From JANWYT01 sp034437555 (GTDB taxonomy: Bacteria > Chloroflexota > Anaerolineae > Aggregatilineales > Phototrophicaceae), in the NCBI GenBank assembly GCA_034437555.1, contig DAOTTQ010000030.1, positions 84,099-148,098 of the forward strand: a DNA stretch of 64,000 nt, in the 5' to 3' direction. Positions 25,925-34,088 of the stretch are shown here, one piece after another. The translations under genes and the position numbers were made by a program. The notes under the pieces were generated by a model. It had not been told where the DNA came from. It saw only the letters and a program-made list of their open reading frames with translations, and did no database searches. Each line of letters begins with the position of its first letter. The stretch's first letter is position 1.

Positions 25925-27163
25925 ATGATGAAGCTCTTTACTCTCCCCCTATGCAAAGGTCTTTTTGACGTGGCAACATCTTCTTCGGGAATGGGGCGTT
26001 TCTTATTACTCATTGCGTTTATCGCCTTCATTAGTTTGGGCTTGCCCGATGGCTTGTTGGGTGTGGCTTGGCCCTCAATGCGCCTTACTTTTGGCGTGCC
26101 ATTAAACTTCTTGGGCGTTATCGTCATTGGCATCACCGCAGGCTATGTGTTAAGTACCGTCTTTAGCGGTAAATTGGTGGCATTGCTGGGTATTGGGCGT
26201 TTATTGGCGGTCAGTTGCGCGCTAACGGCAACGGCGCTCATTAGCTATACCATCGTGCCTGCGTGGTGGATGGCAATGCTCACGGGCATTATGGCAGGGT
26301 TGGGCGGTGGCGCAATTGACGCTGCCATCAACAATTACATCTCACACAAGCACCGTAGCCTGTTATTTTTGCTTCATGCCATGTTTGGCATTGGCACAAC
26401 CTTGGGTCCCCTTATCATGAATACCGCCATCAATACCACTACGTGGCGTTCAGGCTATTGGGCGGTGGGCGCATTCCAGATTGTATTGGCGGTCACGTTC
26501 TTTTTTACGGCGCGTCTTTGGGATGATGGCGCACGCATTGAGGAGGACGGCACAGCCAGCAAAGCCACGCCTTCTGCACCGCTTCGAGAAACAGCAAAAG
26601 AACCTATTGCGCGGTTTGGGGTGCTGTTCTTCTTGCTATACACTGGCACAGAAGCCAGCATTGGGCAATGGAGCTACACGCTCTTTACAGAAACCCGCAA
26701 CGTAGACCTAAACACCGCCGCCTTTTTCGTTGGCGCATATTGGGGTGCGTTTACGTTGGGGCGTGTGGTCAGTGGGCTGATTGTGCGCGTCATGTCAGAA
26801 CATTTATTTATGCGCCTTAGCATGCTGGCGTTGGTGATGGGTGCGCTCTTGATGATGCTTAACGTCAACGACACCCTCAGTTTGTGGTCTTTGCCCCTCG
26901 TTGGGTTTGCCGTAGCACCCATCTTCCCCTCTATGGTAGGAAGCACACAAGACCGCATTGCCCCCAAACACGTTGCCAATACCATTGGCTTTCAAATTGG
27001 TGCGGCGGGGTTGGGCGCAGGCGTTGTCATGGGATTAGGGAGCATCATCGGGGGCGTGCTGGGGCTAGAAGCCATCTTCGCGTTTAATTTTTTCTCGGCG
27101 GTCGTTATTTTTGCGCTGTACGAAATCATGCATGCACGCGCTCAACGCGACAAAGCACAATAA
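25925..27163 (+). CDS. MFS transporter
   Basis: 412 residues with about 12 hydrophobic segments in two halves, and a hydrophilic loop at about 200-225 (DDGARIEEDGTASKATPSAP) between helices 6 and 7. GLPDGLLGVAWPSM in helix 1 and FGIGTTLGPL in helix 5 fit the fucose-permease-like branch, which suggests a sugar or small polar substrate, though this is weak. Transcribed before ubiE but with 72 bp between them. Confidence 0.85.
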   Translation: MMKLFTLPLCKGLFDVATSSSGMGRFLLLIAFIAFISLGLPDGLLGVAWPSMRLTFGVPLNFLGVIVIGITAGYVLSTVFSGKLVALLGIGRLLAVSCALTATALISYTIVPAWWMAMLTGIMAGLGGGAIDAAINNYISHKHRSLLFLLHAMFGIGTTLGPLIMNTAINTTTWRSGYWAVGAFQIVLAVTFFFTARLWDDGARIEEDGTASKATPSAPLRETAKEPIARFGVLFFLLYTGTEASIGQWSYTLFTETRNVDLNTAAFFVGAYWGAFTLGRVVSGLIVRVMSEHLFMRLSMLALVMGALLMMLNVNDTLSLWSLPLVGFAVAPIFPSMVGSTQDRIAPKHVANTIGFQIGAAGLGAGVVMGLGSIIGGVLGLEAIFAFNFFSAVVIFALYEIMHARAQRDKAQ

Positions 27164-27235
27164 ATTCATCCTATCCTTATTAAAAAAGGGTATGATGCGT
27201 GGTATTTAAGAAGGTTTAATGTTAGGAAAGCAAAC

Positions 27236-27949
27236 ATGGCACATCTAAAAGGTCAAGAACGCTCACGCTACGTCCAAGATATGTTTGGGCGCATTGCCGA
27301 GCGATATAACATCATGAACCGCGTCATGACAGGTGGGCAAGACATGCGCTGGCGGCGGTTTGTGGTAGAAAAAGCACAGCTTCCTGCTAATGGCGCGCTG
27401 CTAGACCTTGCCACAGGCACAGGCGATATTGCCTTTGAAGCCAAGAAAACTCACCCCAACGCCAACGTGATTGGCGCAGATTTTGCGCTTCCGATGATGT
27501 TTGTGGGGCAACGTGAAACAATGGGCGGTAAAATTTCGTGGACAGGCGCAGACGCGCTGTATTTGCCCTATGCCAGCCGTATCTTTGATGCGGTGGTATC
27601 GGGGTACTTGGTGCGTAATGTCATCGACATTCCCCAAGCCCTTAAAGAGCAAAAGCGCGTGCTAAAAGACGGTGGGCGCGTGGTGATTTTAGATACATCG
27701 CCACCCCCCAACAACTTGCTGAAGCCGTTTATCATTGCCTATCTTAAATACGGGATTCCCCTTTTGGGGCGGCTGATTAGTGGGTCTAGTGGTGCGGATG
27801 CGTATCAGTATTTGCCAGAATCCACACAACACTTCAAAACACCTGATGAACTGGCACAGATTATGCGCGATGCAGGCTTTCAAAACGTGGGCTATAAAAC
27901 GTTCATGTTTGGCACAATGGCAGTCCATTGGGGGCAAAAGCTCGCCTAA
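27236..27949 (+). CDS. ubiE: Demethylmenaquinone methyltransferase (UbiE/MenG)
   Basis: 237 residues. Family signatures are complete: VQDMFGRIAERYNIMNRVMTGGQD at the N-terminus (split over residues 13-36), DLATGTGDIAFEAKK, and in place of the usual GLRN motif the variant GYLVRNVID. The end YKTFMFGTMAVHWGQK is typical. It makes menaquinone from demethylmenaquinone, the likely electron acceptor of the complex I encoded at 52-62 kb. AGGAAAG 6 bases before the ATG supports the start. Confidence 0.9.
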   Translation: MAHLKGQERSRYVQDMFGRIAERYNIMNRVMTGGQDMRWRRFVVEKAQLPANGALLDLATGTGDIAFEAKKTHPNANVIGADFALPMMFVGQRETMGGKISWTGADALYLPYASRIFDAVVSGYLVRNVIDIPQALKEQKRVLKDGGRVVILDTSPPPNNLLKPFIIAYLKYGIPLLGRLISGSSGADAYQYLPESTQHFKTPDELAQIMRDAGFQNVGYKTFMFGTMAVHWGQKLA

Positions 27950-27962
27950 CAGGGTAACCGCT

Positions 27963-27994
27963 AAAAGCCCGTGAGCGCGTCTTGCGGGCTTTTT
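27963..27994 (+). terminator. Rho-independent terminator of ubiE
   Basis: AAAAGCCCG / CGGGCTTTT stem around a 13-base loop, ending in five T residues, 14 bases after the ubiE stop. Confidence 0.9.
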
Positions 27995-28054
27995 ACATTG
28001 GGTTGTATGGCACGTAAACTGTAAAAAAGAAGCGCAACGCCCCTCTTACGTTCT

Positions 28055-28300
28055 TTACATGCTGGGGTCGTTTTTGTCTTTGCTACGGAAGATAATGCGC
28101 CCACGATTCATATCATAAGGGGTTACTTCCACTTTTACGCGGTCGCCAAGCAGAATACGAATATAAAACTTACGCATCTTGCCACTTAAATAAGCCAGCA
28201 ATTTGTGACCATTGTCTAGCTGTACAATAAACTGGGTATTCGGGAGAGCTTCAATAACGATGCCCTCTAATTCAATTTTTTCGTCAGATTCATTTGCCAT
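28055..28300 (-). CDS. infA: Translation initiation factor IF-1
   Basis: 81 residues from the ATG at 28300, preceded by AAAGGA 5-7 bases upstream. A single S1/OB fold (IELEGIVIEALPNTQFIVQLDNG, LAYLSGKMRKFYIRILLGDRVKVEVTPYD, GRIIFR). The usual bacterial IF-1 is about 72 residues; the surplus is a short acidic N-terminus (MANESDE) and a charged C-terminus. It occupies the ribosomal A site during initiation. It lies after rpsU, past a terminator-like hairpin, not in the usual ribosomal-protein cluster. Confidence 0.93.
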   Translation of the reverse strand: MANESDEKIELEGIVIEALPNTQFIVQLDNGHKLLAYLSGKMRKFYIRILLGDRVKVEVTPYDMNRGRIIFRSKDKNDPSM

Positions 28301-28332
28301 AAAAGTCCTTTCGAGACGGTTTAGTAAAACAT

Positions 28333-28370
28333 AAAAACGAACCATTGCCGAAATCTTCGGCAACGGTTCG
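28333..28370 (-). terminator. Rho-independent terminator between rpsU and infA
   Basis: On the minus strand a 15-base arm (CGAACCGTTGCCGAA) pairs with TTCGGCAATGGTTCG, one mismatch, 3-base loop, then five T residues. It ends rpsU transcription or attenuates readthrough into infA. Confidence 0.85.
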
Positions 28371-28414
28371 TCTCTTGCTAGTGTTGTAGAAGAAGCACAA
28401 AGCCACCGCTTAGA

Positions 28415-28624
28415 TTATAAACCACCACGGGTAATCGCCTTACGTAGGCGACGGCGTGAACGGCGAATTGCCTTCTTCTTCTCGATGCGGCGCAGTTCAC
28501 TCTTAGAAATGTGCCAGCGTTTGCGGCGCACAGTGCTAAGGATGCCTGCGTTAGTGACGCGCTTGCGAAAGCGGCGCAAAAGCGATTCTTGCGATTCGCC
28601 CGGTTTTAATCTCACAGAAGCCAT
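28415..28624 (-). CDS. rpsU: 30S ribosomal protein S21
   Basis: 69 residues, extremely basic. VRLKPGESQESLLRRFRKRVTNAGIL at the N-terminus (residues 4-29) and the Arg-rich tail KKKAIRRSRRRLRKA are characteristic of bS21. It binds the 30S platform near the anti-Shine-Dalgarno region. AAGGACAG lies 9-16 bases before the ATG. A TATAAT on the minus strand (28673-28678) may give it its own promoter just before the S1 gene end. Confidence 0.93.
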   Translation of the reverse strand: MASVRLKPGESQESLLRRFRKRVTNAGILSTVRRKRWHISKSELRRIEKKKAIRRSRRRLRKAITRGGL

Positions 28625-28691
28625 AACGTCTCACTGTCCTTATTTGCTCTTATTTTGCCCTAAACTGGACGCATTATAGCGTTTGTTGGGG

Positions 28692-29906
28692 CTAATTGCT
28701 ATTGTCAGTATTTTCTTCGGTTGCTTCTACGGCATCGACTGCATCGACCACTTCGACTGTATTTGTTACATCGGCAGGGCGGTCTTGCCATTGGTTAGCT
28801 TCGCCTTCCGACACTTCTTTTAGGCTCAAGCCCAAGCGTTGTTTTTCTGCTTCAATGCTAATGATACGGCTTAATACTTTTTGCCCTTCAAATAGCACAC
28901 GGCGAGGGTCTGTTTGACCTTCTGGGAATTGGCTTACATGCAACAAGGCTTCAATACCAGAATCAATGCTTACAAACGCACCAAAGGCTTCAACACGGCT
29001 GACCGTGCCTTCTACCAATTGACCAATGTGGTAATTTTCTTCCACAGCAGTCCATGGGTTGGTTTGTAGACGCTTTAGGCTTAGACCAATGCGCTTGCCA
29101 TTGTCATCTAGGTGTAGGATGTAGGTCTTTACGCGGTCGCCCACGGTCACCACTTCATTGGGATGACGAACACGATGCCAAGCCAGTTCACTAATGTGAA
29201 TCAAGCCGTCTGCGCCGCCCAAGTCCACAAATGCGCCAAAGTCACACAAGCCACTGACCACGCCTTCACGCACATCACCCTCTTTTAATTCGCTTAAAAG
29301 GATTTCTTTACGGGCGTTGCGGTTTTCACGTTCTGCGTTGCGTTGGCTAAATACCAAACGGCGACGCTTGCGATTTACTTCAATCACCTTAACGCTAATT
29401 TCTTTGCCGACAAGGTTTTCTAGGTATTTTAGGCGGTCATCATCATTAAGGTTACGGGGAAGGTCTACAACATGGCTGGCGGGAATAAAGCCACGCAAAT
29501 TGCCGAAAGGCATAATCAAACCGCCCTTGTTGGCTGCTGTTACCGTACCGGGGAAGGGTTCATCCTTTTCTTGAAGAACTTCGGCACGCTTCCAGTCTTC
29601 GTTTTGGCGAGCTTGTGAGGCAGAGAGAATCAGGTTGCCCTCTAGGTCGTCCAAGCGAATAATAATCACGTCAATAGGTTCATTGGCAGCAAATTCGCTA
29701 ATTTCCAAGCCCATACGTTCAATATCTTGGCGCGATACAATACCATCGTGCTTCCAACCCACATCAACAATCAAGCCATTATAATCTACAGCAAGGATTG
29801 TCCCTGTGATGATGTCACCACGCTCTAATTGGTTGCCTGCAAGGCTCATTTCGAGCATTGTGGCAAAGTCTTGTTCTTCGGCGGTGTTGAATATGTCGTT
29901 CTGCAT
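28692..29906 (-). CDS. S1-domain RNA-binding protein (ribosomal protein S1-like), paralog 1
   Basis: 404 residues from the ATG at 29906 (CGGAG upstream). Four tandem S1/OB repeats: ERGDIITGTILAVDYNGLIVDVGWKHDG; a degenerate second repeat (FPGTVTAANKGGLIMPFGNLRGFIP); the best-conserved third (GVVSGLCDFGAFVDLGGADGLIHISELAW); and a fourth (GTVSRVEAFGAFVSIDSGIEALLHVSQ). A four-repeat S1 is common outside Proteobacteria. Binds mRNA and helps 30S initiation. The tail is acidic (VVDAVDAVEATEENTDNSN). A close paralog lies just upstream. Confidence 0.88.
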   Translation of the reverse strand: MQNDIFNTAEEQDFATMLEMSLAGNQLERGDIITGTILAVDYNGLIVDVGWKHDGIVSRQDIERMGLEISEFAANEPIDVIIIRLDDLEGNLILSASQARQNEDWKRAEVLQEKDEPFPGTVTAANKGGLIMPFGNLRGFIPASHVVDLPRNLNDDDRLKYLENLVGKEISVKVIEVNRKRRRLVFSQRNAERENRNARKEILLSELKEGDVREGVVSGLCDFGAFVDLGGADGLIHISELAWHRVRHPNEVVTVGDRVKTYILHLDDNGKRIGLSLKRLQTNPWTAVEENYHIGQLVEGTVSRVEAFGAFVSIDSGIEALLHVSQFPEGQTDPRRVLFEGQKVLSRIISIEAEKQRLGLSLKEVSEGEANQWQDRPADVTNTVEVVDAVDAVEATEENTDNSN

Positions 29907-30129
29907 TAGATAAAAACTCCGTAAACGAATAGTATTTGTTTTTGGAAGCCACACACACAAACGCGCCTTCGCATACGGCGAAAGTCGGTTCTAAAATGCG
30001 CTTTTTGTAATGAGGAAAGCGTTAAAAACGGCGTAAAATGTCCCCCAAAAACGAGAAAATTATACCGAATTTTACCCACCGTTGTATAGGTGAAAAATGT
30101 CATGTGTATCGCACAAGCCCCACAAATGA

Positions 30130-30163
30130 TAAGGGACGTAAGCCATTTTGCCCACGTCCCTTA
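30130..30163 (-). terminator. Hairpin after S1 paralog 2, probable terminator
   Basis: TAAGGGACGT / ACGTCCCTTA with further wobble pairing inside (GTGGGC / GCTTAC on the minus strand). About 30 bases after the stop; the T tract is weak on the minus strand (ATCATTTG). Confidence 0.55.
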
Positions 30164-30193
30164 CTTTTATGAGGGTGATAAGCCAAAAAACGG

Positions 30194-31567
30194 CTATTTT
30201 TGTTCTTCTGCAGCAGGTGCGTCGCTGGCAGGGGCATCAGCCACAGGCGCATCAACGACAGGCGCATCAACAACAGGTGCATCAGCAACAGGTGCATCAG
30301 CAACAGGCGCATCAACCACGGGCGCATCAACAACAGGTGCATCAACAACAGGTGCATCAGCAACAGGTGCATCAGCAACAGGTGCATCAGCAACAGGTGC
30401 ATCAGCAACAGGTGCATCACCACTAGGGGTGTCCGATGCAGCAGGGGCTTCGGTGTCATCTGTTCCCCAACGTTGTGTAAAGCCTACACGGCGTTTTTCG
30501 GGTTCTAGATGGCTAATACGAAGCTCTAATCTGTCGCTCTTTTTCACGTAGCTATGGGGTTCTTTTAACGAACCATTGCCCATTTCGCTAAGGTGAAGCA
30601 AGCCTTCTAAGCCATCATCCAACGCCACAAATGCGCCAAAATCAACCACATTTGTTACAACACCCTCTACCAATTGCCCTTCGTGATAGCGGTCAGAGGC
30701 ATTTTCCCATGGGTCGCTTAATAGGCGTTTACGGCTAAGGGCAATACGGTTGGTGGTGCGGTCTAGGCTAAGGATATAAACATCAATCTTATCGCCCACA
30801 CTTAATACGTCACGGGGATGGTCAACACGGTGCCACGCCAGCTCACTAACATGAATCAAGCCATCAGCACCACCAATATTGACAAACGCGCCAAAGTCAC
30901 GCAAGCCCGTTACTGTACCTTGTACAACATCGGTTTCTTTAAGCTCGGCAAGCAAGCGCATCTTTTGGTTAAGGCGTGATTCTTTTTGAGCCTCGCGCTC
31001 ACTAAAAATCAGGCGGCGGCGGTCTTGTTCAACTTCAATCACCTTGACGGTTAATTTTTCGTTCATCAGCCCGCTTAGGGTATCACGGCGGTCTGGTGCA
31101 ACTGCGGTTGTTGTTAGGTGTGAGCTAGGAATAAAGCCTTCTAGGCGATTCCAGCGCACCAGCACGCCACCCTTGTTGTAACCTGTAACGGTTACGGTGG
31201 TGGGTTGTTCGTTGGTGTGTAGGTCACGGGCTTTTTCCCAGTCATAGCGTTGCATCCCCATATTGATAGATACAACAAGGTTTCCGTTTACGTCCATTGG
31301 GTTAATGATGTAAACAGGGATTTCTTGCCCCACTTGCAAGGCTTGTTTGAACTCGGTTTCCATGCGTTCTAAGTCTTGGTGTGGCACAATGCCATCTTGC
31401 TTCGCGTTTAAGTCTACGATAATTTCACGACTATCAATGGACAAAATGGTAGCAGAACGGATTTCTCCACGACGCAGGGGCGCGAATTCATAGGTTGATG
31501 CCTCAAACATTAGTGCAAAGTTGTCGTCATCGGCTATCGGTTGGTAATTCTTTAGCTCCTCACTCAT
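30194..31567 (-). CDS. S1-domain RNA-binding protein (ribosomal protein S1-like), paralog 2, with VADAP repeat tail
   Basis: 457 residues from the ATG at 31567 (an in-frame GTG at 31579 is possible). Same four-S1-repeat layout as the neighbouring paralog; repeat 3 (GTVTGLRDFGAFVNIGGADGLIHVSELAWHRVDHPRD, split) is nearly identical to its counterpart. The C-terminus adds about 70 residues of five-residue repeats (VADAP/VVDAP), which are acidic and Pro-rich and probably disordered. The two genes look like a tandem duplication. A strong AAAGGAG lies about 40 bases upstream of the start, beyond a small hairpin. Confidence 0.88.
   Translation of the reverse strand: MSEELKNYQPIADDDNFALMFEASTYEFAPLRRGEIRSATILSIDSREIIVDLNAKQDGIVPHQDLERMETEFKQALQVGQEIPVYIINPMDVNGNLVVSINMGMQRYDWEKARDLHTNEQPTTVTVTGYNKGGVLVRWNRLEGFIPSSHLTTTAVAPDRRDTLSGLMNEKLTVKVIEVEQDRRRLIFSEREAQKESRLNQKMRLLAELKETDVVQGTVTGLRDFGAFVNIGGADGLIHVSELAWHRVDHPRDVLSVGDKIDVYILSLDRTTNRIALSRKRLLSDPWENASDRYHEGQLVEGVVTNVVDFGAFVALDDGLEGLLHLSEMGNGSLKEPHSYVKKSDRLELRISHLEPEKRRVGFTQRWGTDDTEAPAASDTPSGDAPVADAPVADAPVADAPVADAPVVDAPVVDAPVVDAPVADAPVADAPVVDAPVVDAPVADAPASDAPAAEEQK
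30216..30425 (-). repeat. 15-bp coding minisatellite, 14 units, in S1 paralog 2
   Basis: Fourteen consecutive 15-bp units, read on the plus strand as variants of GGTGCATCAGCAACA. They encode VADAP, with VVDAP and terminal LASDAP-like variants. Several units are identical at the DNA level, so copy number may change by slippage without breaking the frame. Confidence 0.95.
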
Positions 31568-31575
31568 ATTTATAA

Positions 31576-31614
31576 CCACACACCCCGTCTACAGAAGATG
31601 TGTGTTGCTCCTTT
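31576..31614 (-). promoter_or_regulatory. Leader of S1 paralog 2: distant Shine-Dalgarno plus hairpin
   Basis: On the minus strand AAAGGAG (31608-31614) is followed by a 6-bp stem (ACACAC / GTGTGT, 31600-31605 with 31578-31583), then TTATAAAT before the ATG at 31567. Folding would bring the binding site to a normal distance from the start. Confidence 0.35.
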
Positions 31615-31766
31615 CGTTCGTGGAATTTGGTGGCACATATCTTGCCTAATTTTATAAAAGATACTTATCAGTATAACAGATTCTTGAAAAATACGCTTGC
31701 TATTGACCTCATCATCGTGCAATCATACGACAACAAGCCATTTATTTGCATCGATTGCCCCCTTAG

Positions 31767-32291
31767 CTAGTTCTCAGGGGTGGGTTCTGGGTCGAATGCC
31801 CCCACGCGATACATCCCACGGTCTGTTTCCCACGGATACACAATATAAGCGTCGGTGGCTTCAGCGTAGTAATCAGGCTTTGCTTTGGTAAACACAGAGC
31901 GATAAGGGTTATAGTGTAGCACGCACGTAACCGCCGTACCGCCCGCCGCACTCACGCGCTCTTTGACCGAAGTACTCGTGCGCCCACTGCCCCACACATC
32001 GTCCACAATGAGGGTTTTACGCCCGACCAACAACGAAGCGTCTGGAAACTGTAAGAAAGATGGGAAGGACATCAGTCCATTCACTTGTGTTGACGGAAAA
32101 TCAACCGCCGCCGTAAGAATGTGTCCAAGGTTTAACGCCTCTGCCAATAAGCCCCCCGGTATAACGCCCCCGCGTGTAATCATCACCATTGCGCCCAATG
32201 AACCAATGGTTTGTAATTGGGGCAAAAGAATGTCTATCAGTTTGTCTACGTCCGCCCAAGAAAGCAATTTGTGGTGCGTTGGTTGTGCCAT
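31767..32291 (-). CDS. Phosphoribosyltransferase (purine/xanthine PRTase-like)
   Basis: 174 residues. The PRPP-binding motif is TLIVDDVWGSGRTSTSV (about residues 92-108), in a small type I PRTase fold with the early loop MVMITRGGVIPGGLLAEAL. Length and the end PDYYAEATDAYIVYPWE resemble the Gpt/xanthine or archaeal-type hypoxanthine transferases, which salvage purine bases with PRPP. A different base specificity is possible. AAAGGC lies 7-8 bases before the ATG; a TATAAT (32329-32334, minus) gives a likely promoter. Confidence 0.8.
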   Translation of the reverse strand: MAQPTHHKLLSWADVDKLIDILLPQLQTIGSLGAMVMITRGGVIPGGLLAEALNLGHILTAAVDFPSTQVNGLMSFPSFLQFPDASLLVGRKTLIVDDVWGSGRTSTSVKERVSAAGGTAVTCVLHYNPYRSVFTKAKPDYYAEATDAYIVYPWETDRGMYRVGAFDPEPTPEN

Positions 32292-32347
32292 TCACGGTTG
32301 CCTTTGAAAAATGGTGTGTTGTTGCCAGATTATAGCGCGTTTTTATC

Positions 32348-33511
32348 TCATTCGCACACAATCACCACAGGTTGCCCCCGATGGCGCGTCATAAAGAGCG
32401 TACAGGCGTTTTGACCCTTTGGTTTTAGCTGTGCCAAAACTTCTTCGGGGAGCATGGGAAACCCGCGCTTTTTAACCGTAATTTGCCCATAACCGCGTTC
32501 TCGAACATAGCTTTTAAGGCGTTTTAGCTGGAATGGCATCCACTCTAGCACACGCCAAGAGCGCACCCATACGCTGTCTATGGGCGCGTCCGACGTAAGA
32601 TAGGCAATTGTGCTGTCAATCATGGTGGCGTTTAGCGCGTGGGCAAGGTGCTGAACGGCGTTTGCCCGCAGTAAACTGGCATCAGGCTCATGCAAATAAG
32701 CGCGTGGGGGCGTAATATCTACCGCTTCACTGGGTGATGACACACGCCAATGAAACGCCCCCCCTTCGGTTAAAAGTGTGGCTTGGGTATACGCTTCATT
32801 GTCGGGCGTGCGCCACAGCACCGCCTCTTTCATGTCACCCTTTACGCTAATGTACTCTAGGGCGCGACCATACGCCTCAACATCCGCCAAGTTTAGTGAG
32901 GGCGCAAGTTTTACGGCAAGTGTGGGGATGTGCCACCCCTTCACAATCGAGAGTGGCGGTTGATAGGCTTCGGGGTCAAAGAGGCGTTTGCCATCGGCAT
33001 CACGGCGGGCGGGGTCAAAAAAGAGCGCGTCATAGCCCGATGTATCCTGTAAGGTGGTGACATCGCGCACTTCAAAACGGGCGTTAATGCCCAATACTTG
33101 CGCGTTATGGGTGGCAATCGCCACGCGCACCTCATCCCAATCGAGTCCTAAAACGTCATGCCCTACGCTTGCCATGGCAAGGCTATCTGCGCCAATACCA
33201 CAGCACACATCCAACACGCGCCCCCCCACGCGCCCCGCGCGATACGCCCTTACGAGGGGGTCACTGGCTTGCTCTAGTGCATCTGCCGTAAAGAGCATCA
33301 CTTGGGCAGATTCACCAAACTTCGCGTGGGCTTTCTGGCGATTTTGGGCGGTTTCTAGGAGGGCAGCGGCTTCATTGGGGGTAAATGTTTTGCGAAGCCG
33401 TGTGAGAATAGTCAGCGTTTGGGCGGGTTTTAGCGTGTCACCCGCCAATGAAGCAAGGGCTTCGTGGGCGCGTGATGTTTGTAAAAAGCGAATGTCCTCA
33501 AGCGTTAGCAT
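32348..33511 (-). CDS. Class I methyltransferase with THUMP-like C-terminal domain
   Basis: 387 residues. A helical N-terminal region (1-95), then a Rossmann methyltransferase with RVLDVCCGIGADSLAMASVG and LGLDWDEVRV, and the family-specific YDALFFDPARRDADGKR. The C-terminal 90 residues (SYVRERGYGQITVKKRGFPMLPEEV) match the THUMP-like domain found in this family. RNA modification is plausible because of that domain but unproven. Its start overlaps the GNAT gene stop by 7 bp, within a compact minus-strand run. Confidence 0.8.
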   Translation of the reverse strand: MLTLEDIRFLQTSRAHEALASLAGDTLKPAQTLTILTRLRKTFTPNEAAALLETAQNRQKAHAKFGESAQVMLFTADALEQASDPLVRAYRAGRVGGRVLDVCCGIGADSLAMASVGHDVLGLDWDEVRVAIATHNAQVLGINARFEVRDVTTLQDTSGYDALFFDPARRDADGKRLFDPEAYQPPLSIVKGWHIPTLAVKLAPSLNLADVEAYGRALEYISVKGDMKEAVLWRTPDNEAYTQATLLTEGGAFHWRVSSPSEAVDITPPRAYLHEPDASLLRANAVQHLAHALNATMIDSTIAYLTSDAPIDSVWVRSWRVLEWMPFQLKRLKSYVRERGYGQITVKKRGFPMLPEEVLAQLKPKGQNACTLFMTRHRGQPVVIVCE

Positions 33512-34068
33512 GAGCGTTGGGTGACTTTCTTGGACATAAAAATATCGGGCTTAAATTTGCCGTTGGCATCGGGCAAAATGCCCACCACTGTAAAGCCCAC
33601 TTTTTGATAAAACGAGAACGGGTGCGGGTTTGCCTCATCTAAATTCGCAAGGCGTGCGATATGTCCGAGTGGGTCATCGTATAAATTCTCTATTTGTGAA
33701 AGTGTGGTGCGATTGTCCTCATCATCTGTCCCCAAGAAAAGCGAGTCGATGCCCTGCTCGTGCGCCCGTGCTTCTAAATGGCACAAGAGCGCACTTCCAA
33801 TGCCTTTGGCTTGGCGAGTTTTGTCTATACACAAGGGATGCACTTCCCACACATGCCCATCATAGATTGGCAAATAGCCCACGCACCCTAGCACATCATG
33901 CCCCTTTAGTGCCACAAAAATACCACCTTCGCCTAAAATATCGTGAATTTCTGCTAATGCGCCCTCTAATGTGCGCCATTCGTGGGTTTGTGGAAACAAG
34001 TCCATCAAAAATTGGGCGCAGGCGGATACAAAGTATCTATCATCGGTTGTTATTGGCTGAATGTTCAT
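33505..34068 (-). CDS. GNAT-family N-acetyltransferase
   Basis: 187 residues from the ATG at 34068, 20 bp inside the preceding gene; a GTG at 34083 is the alternative. The acetyl-CoA site is RQAKGIGSALLCHLEARAHEQG, followed by the C-terminal beta-bulge (FYQKVGFTVVGILPD). Acetyl acceptor unknown. It is overlapped at both ends, so it is cotranscribed with the two flanking methyltransferase-like genes. Confidence 0.85.
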   Translation of the reverse strand: MNIQPITTDDRYFVSACAQFLMDLFPQTHEWRTLEGALAEIHDILGEGGIFVALKGHDVLGCVGYLPIYDGHVWEVHPLCIDKTRQAKGIGSALLCHLEARAHEQGIDSLFLGTDDEDNRTTLSQIENLYDDPLGHIARLANLDEANPHPFSFYQKVGFTVVGILPDANGKFKPDIFMSKKVTQRSC

Positions 34069-34088
34069 CGTATTTTTGCCCACTCTGT

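Noticed and set aside
27955..28054. Intergenic stretch examined for a tRNA or riboswitch
   Set aside because: Only the ubiE terminator is present; no cloverleaf or conserved aptamer core seen.
30216..30425. Tandem 15-bp repeats considered as a CRISPR array
   Set aside because: Units are contiguous without spacers and in frame within a protein-coding gene.
30090..30551. Plus-strand open frame rich in TGAS repeats opposite S1 paralog 2
   Set aside because: It is the antisense reading of the 15-bp repeat; repeats of 3n length keep several frames open. The minus-strand frame has the S1 domains.
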